From contig NZ_VUOC01000003.1 of assembly GCF_008386695.1 (NCBI RefSeq), positions 420,421 through 484,420 of the forward strand: a stretch of DNA of 64,000 nt, given 5' to 3'. This stretch comes from Chitinophaga agrisoli (GTDB taxonomy: Bacteria > Bacteroidota > Bacteroidia > Chitinophagales > Chitinophagaceae). The translations under genes and the position numbers were made by a program. Positions 32,815 to 40,753 of the stretch are shown piece by piece (positions within the stretch are counted from its first letter, which is position 1; each line of letters begins with the position of its first letter). The notes below the pieces were generated by a model that was given only the letters and a program-made list of their open reading frames with translations, had not been told where the DNA came from and did not search any database.

Positions 32815-32897
32815 GGGCAGGTTCCAGAGCGGCCAAATGGGGCGGACTGTAAATCCGCTGTCTTTCGACTTCAGAGGTTCGAATCCTCTCCTGCCCA
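32815..32897 (+). tRNA. tRNA-Tyr (anticodon GUA)
   Basis: 83-base class II tRNA with acceptor GGGCAGG / CCTGCCC, anticodon in ACTGTAAAT (GTA), a long variable arm and GGTTCGAATCC T-loop. Second tRNA of the cluster. Confidence 0.95.
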
Positions 32898-32991
32898 CAA
32901 CAAAAGTAGTTCCGCTTTTGCCTTTTGCAGAGGCGGAATTTAGTTGTTGAATGAGGTTTGTTCTTTGGAAATGTTTTTTTGGAAATAATAC

Positions 32992-33064
32992 GCGGGAGTA
33001 GCTCAGTTGGTAGAGCGACAGCCTTCCAAGCTGTAGGTCGCGGGTTCGAACCTCGTCTCCCGCT
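32992..33064 (+). tRNA. tRNA-Gly (anticodon UCC)
   Basis: 73 bases, acceptor GCGGGAG / CTCCCGC, anticodon loop CTTCCAA (TCC), T-arm GCGGGTTCGAACCTCGT. Third tRNA of the cluster. Confidence 0.95.
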
Positions 33065-33168
33065 CACACTTAAGCTGTTGAAGCGCAATAGCTGATCGAA
33101 AGAGTATTATTCACCGGCGCTTACATACCAAAAGCGTGTAAGACCGGCCTTCAAAAATTATTATATAA

Positions 33169-33240
<72 letters not shown>

Positions 33241-33251
33241 CAGTAAGTTTA

Positions 33252-33322
33252 GGCGTTGTAGCTCAGTGGAAGAGCACCCCGCGGTAGCGGGAAGGTCGTG
33301 AGTTTAATTCTCATCAACAGCT
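33252..33322 (+). pseudogene. tRNA-Thr-like unit 1 (degenerate)
   Basis: D-arm GCTC-AGTGGAA-GAGC and T-arm GTGAG-TTTAATT-CTCAT are intact. The anticodon arm is replaced by a 14-base hairpin CCCGC-GGTA-GCGGG with no 7-base anticodon loop. Of the acceptor stem only GTTG/CAAC pairs. Confidence 0.8.
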
Positions 33323-33372
33323 CAGTAAGTTTGGCGAAACAAGGAGGCACTCCTCAATCGCCCAGTAATTTT

Positions 33373-33443
33373 AGCGTTGTAGCTCAATGGAAGAGCATCC
33401 CGTGGAAACGGGGAGGTCATGAGTTCAATTCTCATCAACAGCT
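33373..33443 (+). pseudogene. tRNA-Thr-like unit 2 (degenerate)
   Basis: D-arm GCTC-AATGGAA-GAGC and T-arm ATGAG-TTCAATT-CTCAT. The anticodon arm is the hairpin CCCGT-GGAA-ACGGG. The T-stem pair that was G-U in the parent is A-U here. The acceptor stem pairs only over GTTG/CAAC. Confidence 0.8.
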
Positions 33444-33542
33444 CAAGAGTCTTATGACGACTGTTTTTATCAAATGGCCGGCGCTTGTTTTTCAGGCGGC
33501 GGCATCTTTGAAACAGGATATTAAAGAAATACGATTTTTATG

Positions 33543-33584
33543 CCCCGGCTTGCGGGAAGTCGTAAGTTCAATTTTCTCCAAACA
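33543..33584 (+). pseudogene. tRNA-Thr-like 3' half fragment
   Basis: Hairpin CCCG-GCTTG-CGGG is followed by a worn T-arm-like GTAAGTTCAATTTTCTCC and CAAACAG. The 5' half is not recognisable. It lies between units 2 and 3. Confidence 0.6.
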
Positions 33585-33652
33585 GGTTCATCAGATTCAA
33601 ACATTGTTTCAGTATCACCTTTTTCGGCCTGCTGATCAAGTTTTTATGACTA

Positions 33653-33725
33653 AGCGTTGTAGCTCAATGGCAGAGCAGTTCCGCGACCGGAAAAAGAAAT
33701 GAGTTCAATTCTCATCAACTGCGCA
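33653..33725 (+). pseudogene. tRNA-Thr-like unit 3 (degenerate)
   Basis: D-arm GCTC-AATGGCA-GAGC, T-arm ATGAG-TTCAATT-CTCAT; the anticodon arm is TTCCG-CGAC-CGGAA. The 3' end CAACTGCGC differs from the CAACAGC of the others. It ends 68 bases before the tuf start codon. Confidence 0.75.
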
Positions 33726-33793
33726 AGTTTGTAAAACAGTTTTAAAAACAACTATTAATACAATCTTTACAAACCATCTAAAAAGAAAATACA

Positions 33794-34981
33794 ATGGCAA
33801 AAGAAACCTTTAAGCGGGATAAACCCCACGTAAACATTGGTACCATCGGCCACGTGGACCACGGTAAAACTACCTTGACTGCTGCCATTACAACCATTTT
33901 GGCTAACAAGGGTCTGGCAGAGAAGAGAGGTTATGACGAGATCGACGCGGCTCCTGAAGAAAAAGAAAGAGGTATTACCATCAATACAGCACACGTAGAG
34001 TATCAGACAACTAATCGTCACTATGCTCACGTTGACTGCCCGGGCCACGCTGACTATGTGAAAAACATGATCACTGGTGCTGCGCAGATGGACGGTGCTA
34101 TCCTGGTGGTTGCCGCTACAGATGGTCCTATGCCGCAAACAAGGGAGCACATCCTGCTGGCTAAGCAGGTAGGTGTACCCCGTATAGTAGTATTCATGAA
34201 CAAGGTTGACCTGGTTGATGATGCTGAACTGCTGGAACTGGTAGAGATCGAGATCCGTGACCTGCTGTCTAAAAACGGCTTCGACGGTGATAACGCTCCT
34301 ATCATCAAAGGTTCCGCTACCGGCGCGCTGGCTGGCGACGCTAAATGGGTTGGTGCTATCGACGAACTGATGGACGCTGTGGATTCTTACATTCCCCTGC
34401 CTCCCCGTCCGGTTGACAAGCCGTTCCTGATGTCCGTAGAAGACGTATTCTCTATCACTGGTCGTGGTACCGTGGCTACAGGTCGTATCGAACTGGGCCG
34501 TATCAAGGTAGGTGAGGAAGTTGAGATCGTTGGTCTGCAGACTGAAAAAATGAAATCTACCTGTACTGGTGTGGAAATGTTCAAGAAAATACTGGACGAA
34601 GGCGAAGCTGGCGATAACGCTGGTCTGCTGCTGCGCGGTATTGAAAAGACCCAGATCCGCCGTGGTATGGTTATCTGTAAACCTGGTTCCATCACCCCGC
34701 ACACTGAATTCAAATGCGAAGTTTACGTACTGAGCAAAGAAGAAGGTGGCCGTCACACTCCGTTCTTTAACAAATACCGTCCTCAGTTCTACTTCCGTAC
34801 AACTGACGTTACCGGTGAAGTTGAACTGCCTGCTGGCGTTGAGATGGTTATGCCTGGTGATAACGTGTCTCTGACTGTAAAACTGATCCAGCCTATCGCT
34901 ATGGATAAAGGTCTGAAATTCGCTATCCGCGAAGGTGGCCGTACCGTAGGTGCTGGTCAGGTTACTGAGATCATCAAATAA
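33794..34981 (+). CDS. tuf: elongation factor Tu
   Basis: A 395-residue GTPase that delivers aminoacyl-tRNA to the ribosome. The G motifs are GHVDHGKTT, the switch 2 DCPGHADYV, and MNKVDLVDD; the [11 protein letters not shown] switch 1 strand is also clear. It starts [20 protein letters not shown], close to standard. The gene follows the tRNA-Thr-like array and a 68-base AT-rich leader. The shorter codon bias towards CTG/GCT differs little from neighbouring ribosomal genes. No second tuf copy is in the window. Transcription likely comes from the tRNA promoters and possibly an unseen promoter in the leader. Confidence 0.98.
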   Translation: MAKETFKRDKPHVNIGTIGHVDHGKTTLTAAITTILANKGLAEKRGYDEIDAAPEEKERGITINTAHVEYQTTNRHYAHVDCPGHADYVKNMITGAAQMDGAILVVAATDGPMPQTREHILLAKQVGVPRIVVFMNKVDLVDDAELLELVEIEIRDLLSKNGFDGDNAPIIKGSATGALAGDAKWVGAIDELMDAVDSYIPLPPRPVDKPFLMSVEDVFSITGRGTVATGRIELGRIKVGEEVEIVGLQTEKMKSTCTGVEMFKKILDEGEAGDNAGLLLRGIEKTQIRRGMVICKPGSITPHTEFKCEVYVLSKEEGGRHTPFFNKYRPQFYFRTTDVTGEVELPAGVEMVMPGDNVSLTVKLIQPIAMDKGLKFAIREGGRTVGAGQVTEIIK

Positions 34982-35000
34982 TTAACGGTCTTGGAAATAT

Positions 35001-35088
35001 AGTTGTAAGTTGCAAGTAGTGGGCTGTAAGTTTGTAATTAGATAATAATAAATTAACTTACGTCTTGCCACTTGCGACTTACAACTTC
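35001..35088. repeat. periodic quasi-palindrome before tRNA-Trp
   Basis: Arms 35001-35040 (AGTTGTAAGTTGCAAGTAGT and onward) and 35050-35088 (ending CTTGCGACTTACAACTT) are inverted copies of GTAAGTT/GCAAGT words, about 80 per cent matched, with a 9-base loop. It separates tuf from tRNA-Trp. Confidence 0.75.
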
Positions 35089-35090
35089 AA

Positions 35091-35161
35091 ACGGGCATAG
35101 TTCAATGGTAGAATAGCGGTCTCCAAAACCGTTGATACGGGTTCGAATCCTGTTGCCCGTG
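35091..35161 (+). tRNA. tRNA-Trp (anticodon CCA)
   Basis: 71 bases with acceptor ACGGGCA / TGCCCGT, D-arm, anticodon loop CTCCAAA (CCA) and T-loop GGTTCGAATCC. It lies upstream of secE, a position common in Bacteria, and is bracketed by two periodic quasi-palindromes. Confidence 0.95.
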
Positions 35162-35164
35162 CTA

Positions 35165-35250
35165 AAGAAAAAAGATGCAAGGTGAATAGTGACAGGTGAA
35201 TGATATTTGCAAACACAAAACATTCACTTATCACCGTTCACTTTTAGCAT
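35165..35250. repeat. periodic quasi-palindrome after tRNA-Trp
   Basis: Arm 35181-35202 (GGTGAATAGTGACAGGTGAA, then TG) and inverted arm 35221-35242 (CATTCACTTATCACCGTTCA, then CT) share the word GTGAATA; outer GCTAAA and TTTAGC bases extend the pairing. It lies between tRNA-Trp and secE. Confidence 0.7.
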
Positions 35251-35280
35251 TATCAGTAACCCAACGGTTAACTTTATACC

Positions 35281-35472
35281 ATGAACAAAATCAGAACTTA
35301 TTTTCAGGAGTCTTATCACGAGCTGGTTCATAAGGTATCCTGGCCTACATGGCAAGAGCTGCAATCCTCTACCATGATCGTGCTGATAGCTACGGTTATC
35401 ATCACACTGGTAGTTTGGGGCATGGATGCGCTTTCCAATGTAGTGCTAACTCAATATTATAAAATGTTTTAA
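35281..35472 (+). CDS. secE: preprotein translocase subunit SecE
   Basis: A 63-residue inner membrane protein with a short cytoplasmic amphipathic helix (YFQESYHELVHKVSWPTWQE) and one membrane helix (TMIVLIATVIITLVVWGM). This is the one-helix form of SecE. It clamps SecY. The sequence around SWPTWQEL is the family signature. The stop TAA is followed immediately by the nusG ATG, so translation of the two is probably coupled. Confidence 0.93.
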   Translation: MNKIRTYFQESYHELVHKVSWPTWQELQSSTMIVLIATVIITLVVWGMDALSNVVLTQYYKMF

Positions 35473-36054
35473 ATGATGGATGCATCCAATACCAATACCA
35501 ATAACCCTACTCAGGAAACAAAGTGGTACGTACTGCGTGTTGTTAGTGGCAAGGAAAAGAAAGTGAAAGAGTACCTGGATATTGAGGTGCGCCGTTCCGA
35601 TTGGGGCAATGTAATTACACAGGTTTTCCTGCCCGTGGAAAAAGTATATAAAGTGCAGGCCGGTAAAAAGGTGATGCGCGAAAAGAACTTCTACCCCGGT
35701 TATGTGATGATCGAAGCCATCGACGGTAAAATGACCGACGAAGTGATCCAGTCCATCCGTAACGTTTCCGGCGTTATTCACTTCCTGGGTAAGGAACATC
35801 CCATCGCCCTCCGTAAGGCAGAAGTGAACAAGATGTTAGGTAAGGTGGATGAGATGAGCGACCAGGGCATTACCATGAGCGAGCCGTTCATCGTAGGCGA
35901 AACCATCAAGATCATCGATGGTCCGTTTAATGACTTTAACGGTATCATTGAAGAAGTGATAGAAGACAAGAAAAAGCTGAAAGTGACTGTAAAGATCTTC
36001 GGCCGCGCTACCCCGGTAGAGCTCAACTTTATGCAGGTAGAAAAGATCAGCTAA
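35473..36054 (+). CDS. nusG: transcription antitermination factor NusG
   Basis: A 193-residue protein with the NGN domain ([19 protein letters not shown], then [22 protein letters not shown]-type sequence, [10 protein letters not shown]) and a C-terminal KOW domain ([20 protein letters not shown] and [19 protein letters not shown]). It binds the clamp of RNA polymerase and couples with ribosomes. The start is MMDASNT; the second Met may also serve. A strong terminator follows at 36076-36115, cutting this block off from the rplK block. Confidence 0.97.
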   Translation: MMDASNTNTNNPTQETKWYVLRVVSGKEKKVKEYLDIEVRRSDWGNVITQVFLPVEKVYKVQAGKKVMREKNFYPGYVMIEAIDGKMTDEVIQSIRNVSGVIHFLGKEHPIALRKAEVNKMLGKVDEMSDQGITMSEPFIVGETIKIIDGPFNDFNGIIEEVIEDKKKLKVTVKIFGRATPVELNFMQVEKIS

Positions 36055-36075
36055 GGCTGACAAACTATAAAAAGA

Positions 36076-36115
36076 CAACGCCACAATCATCCGTGATTGT
36101 GGCGTTGCTGTTTTT
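36076..36115. terminator. intrinsic terminator after nusG
   Basis: Perfect 14-bp stem CAACGCCACAATCA / TGATTGTGGCGTTG with a 4-base loop, then CTGTTTTT. Confidence 0.9.
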
Positions 36116-36125
36116 GGTTAACCCT

Positions 36126-36704
36126 TTACTGCTTACGTTTCATGGTAAGCTCCATGGTTTTAACATCTTTGCCGTCAGTTACAGTGAACATCTCCATTTT
36201 CTGGGTGTTCTCGTCTACCATGTAGACATTTTGTTTCACCTCGCAATCTTTGCCTGTCATGGGATCCAGCATTTTGCCGGTGAAATGGATGGATTTGGTG
36301 GCGTCGTCCCATTTGCCTTCCATGTAGGCAATACCGGTGCCCATGTTGTCTACCCAGGAGCTCACAAATACCTTTTTGGCATTGTCGTAGCCCATGTTGC
36401 CCAGACCTTCAAAAGGCATGTCCATAACGGTGCCGGTAATTTTGGACTCCTGGTAGCGGCCGCCCAGGATCATGCGGTTAGTGGAATTACCCGTGCTTTT
36501 TGTCGGGGGCGCAGTGGGGCTCATCCAGGAAGTCATTTCGTAAGTCCAGTCCCCGTCTGCCTTGGCAAGCATCTGGTGCATGGGACCGGGCGTCATGTAT
36601 TCCATCCAGGCTTTTTGGGCAGCCTGCTCGTCTGCTGATTGGGCCTGTGCAGGATGGTGGAGCAACAGGCAAAGCAGGGCGGCTGATAACAATAGATATT
36701 TCAT
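36126..36704 (-). CDS. DUF1579 family secreted protein
   Basis: A 192-residue protein with a signal peptide (YLLLSAALLCLLLHHPAQAQ). The mature part matches DUF1579: GPMHQMLAKADGDWTYEMTS, then RMILGGRYQESKITGTVMDM, FEGLGNMGYDNAKKVFVSSW and MGTGIAYMEGKWDDATKSIH. Such proteins form a beta-barrel-like fold and have no known function. It is on the minus strand inside the nusG-rplK interval, so it is convergent with nusG and divergent from the transglutaminase gene. The shadow open frames of the other strands were ignored. Confidence 0.8.
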   Translation of the reverse strand: MKYLLLSAALLCLLLHHPAQAQSADEQAAQKAWMEYMTPGPMHQMLAKADGDWTYEMTSWMSPTAPPTKSTGNSTNRMILGGRYQESKITGTVMDMPFEGLGNMGYDNAKKVFVSSWVDNMGTGIAYMEGKWDDATKSIHFTGKMLDPMTGKDCEVKQNVYMVDENTQKMEMFTVTDGKDVKTMELTMKRKQ

Positions 36705-36777
36705 ACAGGTGAGTTTATCTAAAGTTACGATAGATACTGCGAATAGGGAGCAGTCAGGTTAGCTGACGATTATTCCG

Positions 36778-36785
36778 TACCTTTG
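36778..36785 (+). promoter_or_regulatory. -7 box of the transglutaminase-like gene
   Basis: TACCTTTG matches TAnnTTTG, 24 bases before the ATG at 36810. It lies inside a longer open frame, so that longer start is ruled out. Confidence 0.65.
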
Positions 36786-36809
36786 CCCTGGTTTTTCCCG
36801 AGAATATCT

Positions 36810-37988
36810 ATGAGAGTAATGTTATTGCTGGCGGTCCTGTTCGGAATGACACTGAATGCACAGGCCCAGGCGCCCACGGCTAAACCCGCACCCGCATTTA
36901 TAATACCTGATTCCGTTACCCATACGCCTGAACAGTTAAGCGATTACCTGGCAGGACATACCTCATCGGCACGCGATTTCGTAAAACAGCTGTTTACCTG
37001 GATCACCGTCCATGTGAGTTATGATGTGGCGGCCATGTACCAACCAGGGCTTTATAAGGATACCGCGGATGCGGCTAATAAGACCCTGGCTACCCGGCAG
37101 GGTGTATGTCAGGGCTACGCTTCCCTGTATTACATGGTGTGTAGAAGAGCCGGCATACCGGTATACCTGGTAGCCGGGTATACCCAGATCAATGGCAAAC
37201 TGGCTGACGCAGCCCATGCCTGGGTTGCGGTAAATATTGATAATACCTGGTATATGACGGATCCTACCTGGGGCGCCGGCGCGCTTGTAAACGGGCAGTT
37301 CGTGCGGCGGGCAAACGGGAGTTTCTTCCTGGTGCAGCCTGGCAATTTCGTGAAAACGCATATGCCTTTTGATCCTTTGTTCCAGCTTTTGGAGCATCCG
37401 TTCAGGCAGGAGGAGTTCCGGGATAACAACTGGGCCCTCGCAGCCAGCCGCCCGGTATTCCATTACCAGGACAGCCTGGCCATATATAATAAGGAGGACC
37501 AGCTGAGCCGGTACCAGCATACGGCAGACCGGATCATACGGAACGGCATTACCAACACCTTTACCGGCACACAACTGCAGTACCTGCAGAATGCGGTAGC
37601 GGCCATGCAGCAGAATAAGACCATAGATGCGCGGAATGGGGTAGTACACCGCTACAACAGCAGCGGCGACCATTATAATATGGCGGTAAACCAGTTTAAC
37701 GAATATGTGAACTATAGAAATAATCAGTTCAGGCCTTCCCGGCCAGATGCGGAGATCAGGGGCATGATAGACAGTATTGCGTCCTCCCTGCAGTTATCAA
37801 AACAGGAGCTGTCAGGGCTGGAGGGGCCGGACGCCGAATTAGGGAAGAACATACAAGCACTGCGGGATTCCCAGACCGGGTTGGAAAAACGGGTAGAGGA
37901 GGAGCAGGCTTTTGTAACAAAGTACCTGAAAACCGGCAAGCTGTTCCGTAAAACATTATTTTATAAAATACGCGGGTTTGGTGGCTAA
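36810..37988 (+). CDS. secreted transglutaminase-like protein
   Basis: A 392-residue protein with a signal peptide (MRVMLLLAVLFGMTLNAQAQ). The transglutaminase-like papain fold has the full triad: Cys100 in TRQGVCQGYASLYY, His136 in DAAHAWVAVN, and Asp151 in WYMTDPTWG. The C-terminal 200 residues (YNSSGDHYNMAVNQFNEYVN and a helical tail KNIQALRDSQTGLEKRVEEE) are not recognised. It is probably a periplasmic or surface protease or peptide-modifying enzyme. It lies between the DUF1579 gene, divergent, and rplK, 216 bases downstream. A longer in-frame start at 36783 is rejected because of the promoter. Confidence 0.85.
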   Translation: MRVMLLLAVLFGMTLNAQAQAPTAKPAPAFIIPDSVTHTPEQLSDYLAGHTSSARDFVKQLFTWITVHVSYDVAAMYQPGLYKDTADAANKTLATRQGVCQGYASLYYMVCRRAGIPVYLVAGYTQINGKLADAAHAWVAVNIDNTWYMTDPTWGAGALVNGQFVRRANGSFFLVQPGNFVKTHMPFDPLFQLLEHPFRQEEFRDNNWALAASRPVFHYQDSLAIYNKEDQLSRYQHTADRIIRNGITNTFTGTQLQYLQNAVAAMQQNKTIDARNGVVHRYNSSGDHYNMAVNQFNEYVNYRNNQFRPSRPDAEIRGMIDSIASSLQLSKQELSGLEGPDAELGKNIQALRDSQTGLEKRVEEEQAFVTKYLKTGKLFRKTLFYKIRGFGG

Positions 37989-38065
37989 CAAAATAGCGGA
38001 GAATTGCAATAGAATTGTAAAAAATTTTCATAGTGAGCAAAAAGAATGCCTAACTTTGAAAACTT

Positions 38066-38096
38066 TTTGTCAACTTAATTATATTACCTACCTTTG
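38066..38096 (+). promoter_or_regulatory. promoter of the rplK-rplA-rplJ-rplL operon
   Basis: TTTG (38066-38069), 19 bases, TACCTTTG (38089-38096). The leader to the rplK ATG at 38205 is about 104 bases. Confidence 0.85.
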
Positions 38097-38158
38097 CATC
38101 CCCTTTAAAAGGCAAAATTTAATTAAAAGATTAGATTTTAACACCTTTTAGTTTGGGA

Positions 38159-38178
38159 GTTCCGCGGCGAGCGGGACG
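38159..38178 (+). promoter_or_regulatory. hairpin in the rplK leader
   Basis: GTTCCGC / GCGGGAC with a loop of about 6 bases, closed by a G-U pair, 27 bases before the start codon. Its position is suitable for an L1-type autoregulatory site, but this is inference. Confidence 0.4.
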
Positions 38179-38204
38179 TTTTCACCAAATTAAAACACAC
38201 ATTT

Positions 38205-38648
38205 ATGGCAAAAGAGATTGCAACGTACGTAAAATTGCAGGTAAAGGGTGGCCAGGCTAACCCTGCGCCTCCGATCGGACCTGCCTTAGGTTCCAAGGGT
38301 GTGAATATCATGGAGTTCTGCAAGCAGTTCAATGCCCGTACCCAGGATAAGATGGGTAAGGTATTGCCTGTATTGCTGACCGTTTACACCGACAAATCCT
38401 TTGACTTCGTAATCAAGACGCCGCCCGCAGCCGTTCAGTTACTGGAAGCTGCGAAGTTGCAGAGTGGTTCCAAAGAGCCTAACCGTAATAAAGTAGGTAA
38501 GGTGAACTGGTCAAATATCGAGGCTATCGCCAAAGATAAAATGTCCGACCTGAACTGCTTTACGCTGGAAAGCGCTATGAGCATGGTAGCCGGTACTGCG
38601 CGCAGTATGGGTATCACCGTAGATGGTAAAGCTCCCTGGGAAAACTAA
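38205..38648 (+). CDS. rplK: 50S ribosomal protein uL11
   Basis: A 147-residue protein of the GTPase-associated centre, binding 23S rRNA. Signature pieces are [20 protein letters not shown] near residue 8, [13 protein letters not shown], and [13 protein letters not shown] near the middle, with the C-terminal [12 protein letters not shown]. Length is as usual. It is the first gene of the operon, behind a TTTG-N19-TACCTTTG promoter. Confidence 0.97.
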   Translation: MAKEIATYVKLQVKGGQANPAPPIGPALGSKGVNIMEFCKQFNARTQDKMGKVLPVLLTVYTDKSFDFVIKTPPAAVQLLEAAKLQSGSKEPNRNKVGKVNWSNIEAIAKDKMSDLNCFTLESAMSMVAGTARSMGITVDGKAPWEN

Positions 38649-38696
38649 TTATGTCAACGCCCTTTTTAACGGGCAATTTTAAAAACACATTGACAA

Positions 38697-39386
38697 ATGG
38701 CAACTAAGAAAAGAAAAGCGGCTGACACAAAGGTGGACAAAAATAAGATCTACAGTCTGAAGGATGCTTCTACCCTTGTAAAAGATATCAACTGCACCAA
38801 ATTCGACAGCTCTGTCGATCTGCATATCCGCTTAGGCGTTGATCCTAAGAAAGCTGACCAGGCTATCCGTGGTTCTGTAACGCTTCCCCACGGTACTGGT
38901 AAGACCAAGAAAGTACTGGTGCTTTGCACACCGGAGAAAGAAGCCGATGCAAAAGGCGCCGGCGCTGATTTCGTAGGTCTGGACGAATTTATCCAGAAGA
39001 TCGAAGCTGGCTGGACAGACGTAGACGTGATCGTTGCTACGCCTTCCGTAATGCCGAAGATCGGTAAACTGGGTAAGATACTGGGCCCCCGCAACCTGAT
39101 GCCTAACCCCAAAACCGGTACTGTTACCAATGATGTAGCAGCTGCTGTAAATGAGGTAAAAGGCGGTAAGATCACCTTTAAGGTAGATAAAGCTGGTATC
39201 ATCCACGCTTCTATCGGCCGTGTTTCATTTGCACCTGAGAAGATCGAGCAGAACTCACAGGAGCTGATCAACGCGATCATCAAACTGAAACCGTCCACTG
39301 CAAAGGGCACTTACCTGAAAGGCTTATCCATGGCTAGCACCATGAGCCCCGGTATCGTGATAGACACTAAATCTGTTCAAATCTAA
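38697..39386 (+). CDS. rplA: 50S ribosomal protein uL1
   Basis: A 229-residue L1 stalk protein. It begins [20 protein letters not shown], then [36 protein letters not shown] and [20 protein letters not shown], the standard strong signature. In many bacteria L1 also represses its own mRNA. It follows rplK after 48 bases. Confidence 0.97.
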   Translation: MATKKRKAADTKVDKNKIYSLKDASTLVKDINCTKFDSSVDLHIRLGVDPKKADQAIRGSVTLPHGTGKTKKVLVLCTPEKEADAKGAGADFVGLDEFIQKIEAGWTDVDVIVATPSVMPKIGKLGKILGPRNLMPNPKTGTVTNDVAAAVNEVKGGKITFKVDKAGIIHASIGRVSFAPEKIEQNSQELINAIIKLKPSTAKGTYLKGLSMASTMSPGIVIDTKSVQI

Positions 39387-39429
39387 TCCGTTTGCCACTG
39401 GCAGATAGGGTGCAAACAAAACAAAAGCA

Positions 39430-39957
39430 ATGAACAAAGATCAAAAGAACGAAGCGATTGAACTGCTGAAAAGCAAGTTCACTCAATATAGCAACTTCTA
39501 CATCACCAATACGGAATCATTGACCGTAGCCCAGGTGAACAAGCTGAGGAAGGTGTGTTTCGATAAGAACGTGGAAATGAAAGTGGCTAAGAACACACTG
39601 ATCAAGAAAGCGCTGGAATCTCTGGATAGCGAGAAATACGCTGGTGTGTACGAAGCCCTGAACGGCGTAACAGCCCTCATGTTCTCCGACAGCCCGAAAG
39701 AGCCCGCCGTTATCATCTCCGCTTTCCGTAAAGAAAGCAAAGGTGGCGACAAACCTGTACTAAAAGCTGCATTTGTAGCTGATGAAGTGTACAGCGGCGA
39801 TAACCAACTGGCTGCCCTGGTACGTATCAAGACCAAGAACGAGCTTATCGGCGAAGTTATTGGCCTGTTGCAGTCTCCTGCAAGCCGCGTGATCTCTGCT
39901 TTGCTCGAAAAAGCGAAGAAAGAAGAAGCCGGCGCAGCTGCTCCCGCAGCAGAATAA
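39430..39957 (+). CDS. rplJ: 50S ribosomal protein uL10
   Basis: A 175-residue protein that anchors bL12 dimers to the ribosome. The N-terminal part reads NKDQKNEAIELLKSKFTQYS and TVAQVNKLRKVCFDKNVEMK with NTLIKKALE; the C-terminal helix that binds bL12 (ASRVISALLEKAKKEEAG) ends in an Ala-rich tail. It follows rplA after 43 bases. A quasi-palindrome lies in the 159-base spacer before rplL. Confidence 0.96.
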   Translation: MNKDQKNEAIELLKSKFTQYSNFYITNTESLTVAQVNKLRKVCFDKNVEMKVAKNTLIKKALESLDSEKYAGVYEALNGVTALMFSDSPKEPAVIISAFRKESKGGDKPVLKAAFVADEVYSGDNQLAALVRIKTKNELIGEVIGLLQSPASRVISALLEKAKKEEAGAAAPAAE

Positions 39958-39962
39958 CACGA

Positions 39963-40037
39963 CAGCTGTTGGCTATTAGCTCTTAGCTATTAGCGCAGAC
40001 AACAGCGAAGAGCGCACAGCCAAAAGCTAAAAGCTCT
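39963..40037. repeat. periodic quasi-palindrome between rplJ and rplL
   Basis: Left AGCTGTTGGCTATTAGCTCT with further TTAGCTATTAGCGC; right GCGCACAGCCAAAAGCTAAA ending AGCTCTC. It uses the same AGCT/TTAGC words as the elements at 13559 and 44565. Confidence 0.75.
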
Positions 40038-40116
40038 CAAAAAACTGGCTTCCAAGTCACGATATAAACACTCTGTGTAAACAACATTTAAAAACATTAT
40101 CTAAAAACATTATACA

Positions 40117-40491
40117 ATGGCAGACGTAAAAGCATTGGCCGAACAATTGGTAGGCTTAACTGTTAAGGAAGTACAAGAACTCGCAGACGTACTGAAATCT
40201 GAGTACGGTATCGAACCAGCTGCTGCTGCAGTGGTTGTAGCTGCAGACGGTGGTGGCGGAGCTGCTGCTGTAGAAGAGAAAACTTCCTTCAACGTTATCC
40301 TGAAGGCCGCTGGCGCCAGCAAGCTGAACGTAGTTAAGATCGTTAAAGATCTGACTGGTCTGGGTCTGAAAGAAGCCAAAGAACTGGTAGACGGTGCACC
40401 GAAACCGGTTAAAGAAGGCGTTAACAAGGCCGAAGCAGAAGACCTGAAAGCTAAGCTGACTGAAGCTGGTGCTGACGTTGAGATTCAGTAA
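40117..40491 (+). CDS. rplL: 50S ribosomal protein bL12
   Basis: A 124-residue stalk protein. The N-terminal dimer domain ([20 protein letters not shown]) is followed by an Ala/Gly-rich hinge (residues about 38-55) and the C-terminal factor-binding domain with [20 protein letters not shown] and [20 protein letters not shown]. Last gene before the hairpin that precedes rpoB. Confidence 0.98.
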   Translation: MADVKALAEQLVGLTVKEVQELADVLKSEYGIEPAAAAVVVAADGGGGAAAVEEKTSFNVILKAAGASKLNVVKIVKDLTGLGLKEAKELVDGAPKPVKEGVNKAEAEDLKAKLTEAGADVEIQ

Positions 40492-40535
40492 TTCTTTGCT
40501 TAATATACCCTTTAATAAGGTATTGTGATTTTTTT

Positions 40536-40568
40536 AAAGGTCAAAAGTGCTTTTGCACTTTTGGCCTT
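40536..40568 (+). terminator. attenuator-like hairpin between rplL and rpoB
   Basis: Stem AAGGTCAAAAGTGC / GCACTTTTGGCCTT with loop TTTT, about 45 bases after the rplL stop, without an immediate T-run but followed 20 bases later by GTCTTTTTC. Its position resembles the E. coli rplL-rpoB attenuator; it may lower rpoBC transcription relative to ribosomal protein genes. Confidence 0.65.
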
Positions 40569-40753
40569 ATTCCCTTTGGGAAAGCGTCTTTTTCAGGACA
40601 TGGAAGCCGGGACTATACCGGCAGGAATATAAGTAATTAGATGAGAATCACAAACTTTTGATGGTATATTGAAGAAGAAATCTTAACTTCCCGGATTTCG
40701 TTGTGAATTTTGGTTCACAATTTATACAAGTCAAATAACTGCTAACTTCGAAT

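Noticed and set aside
32711-33088. Minus-strand frame of 125 codons across the tRNA cluster (GSNPRPTAWKAVALP-type sequence)
   Set aside because: This is the well-known spurious peptide made by translating tRNA genes on the opposite strand.
33298-33702. Plus-strand frame of 134 codons across the tRNA-like units
   Set aside because: Its sequence is read through structural RNA-derived repeats; no protein family, no start signal.
33252-33725. Calling the three tRNA-like units functional tRNAs
   Set aside because: They lack a 7-base anticodon loop and most acceptor pairs; only D- and T-arms are intact.
33767-34756. Long open frame of 329 codons on the minus strand opposite tuf
   Set aside because: It mirrors tuf codon by codon, has no promoter and no recognisable protein pattern; a shadow caused by strong codon bias.
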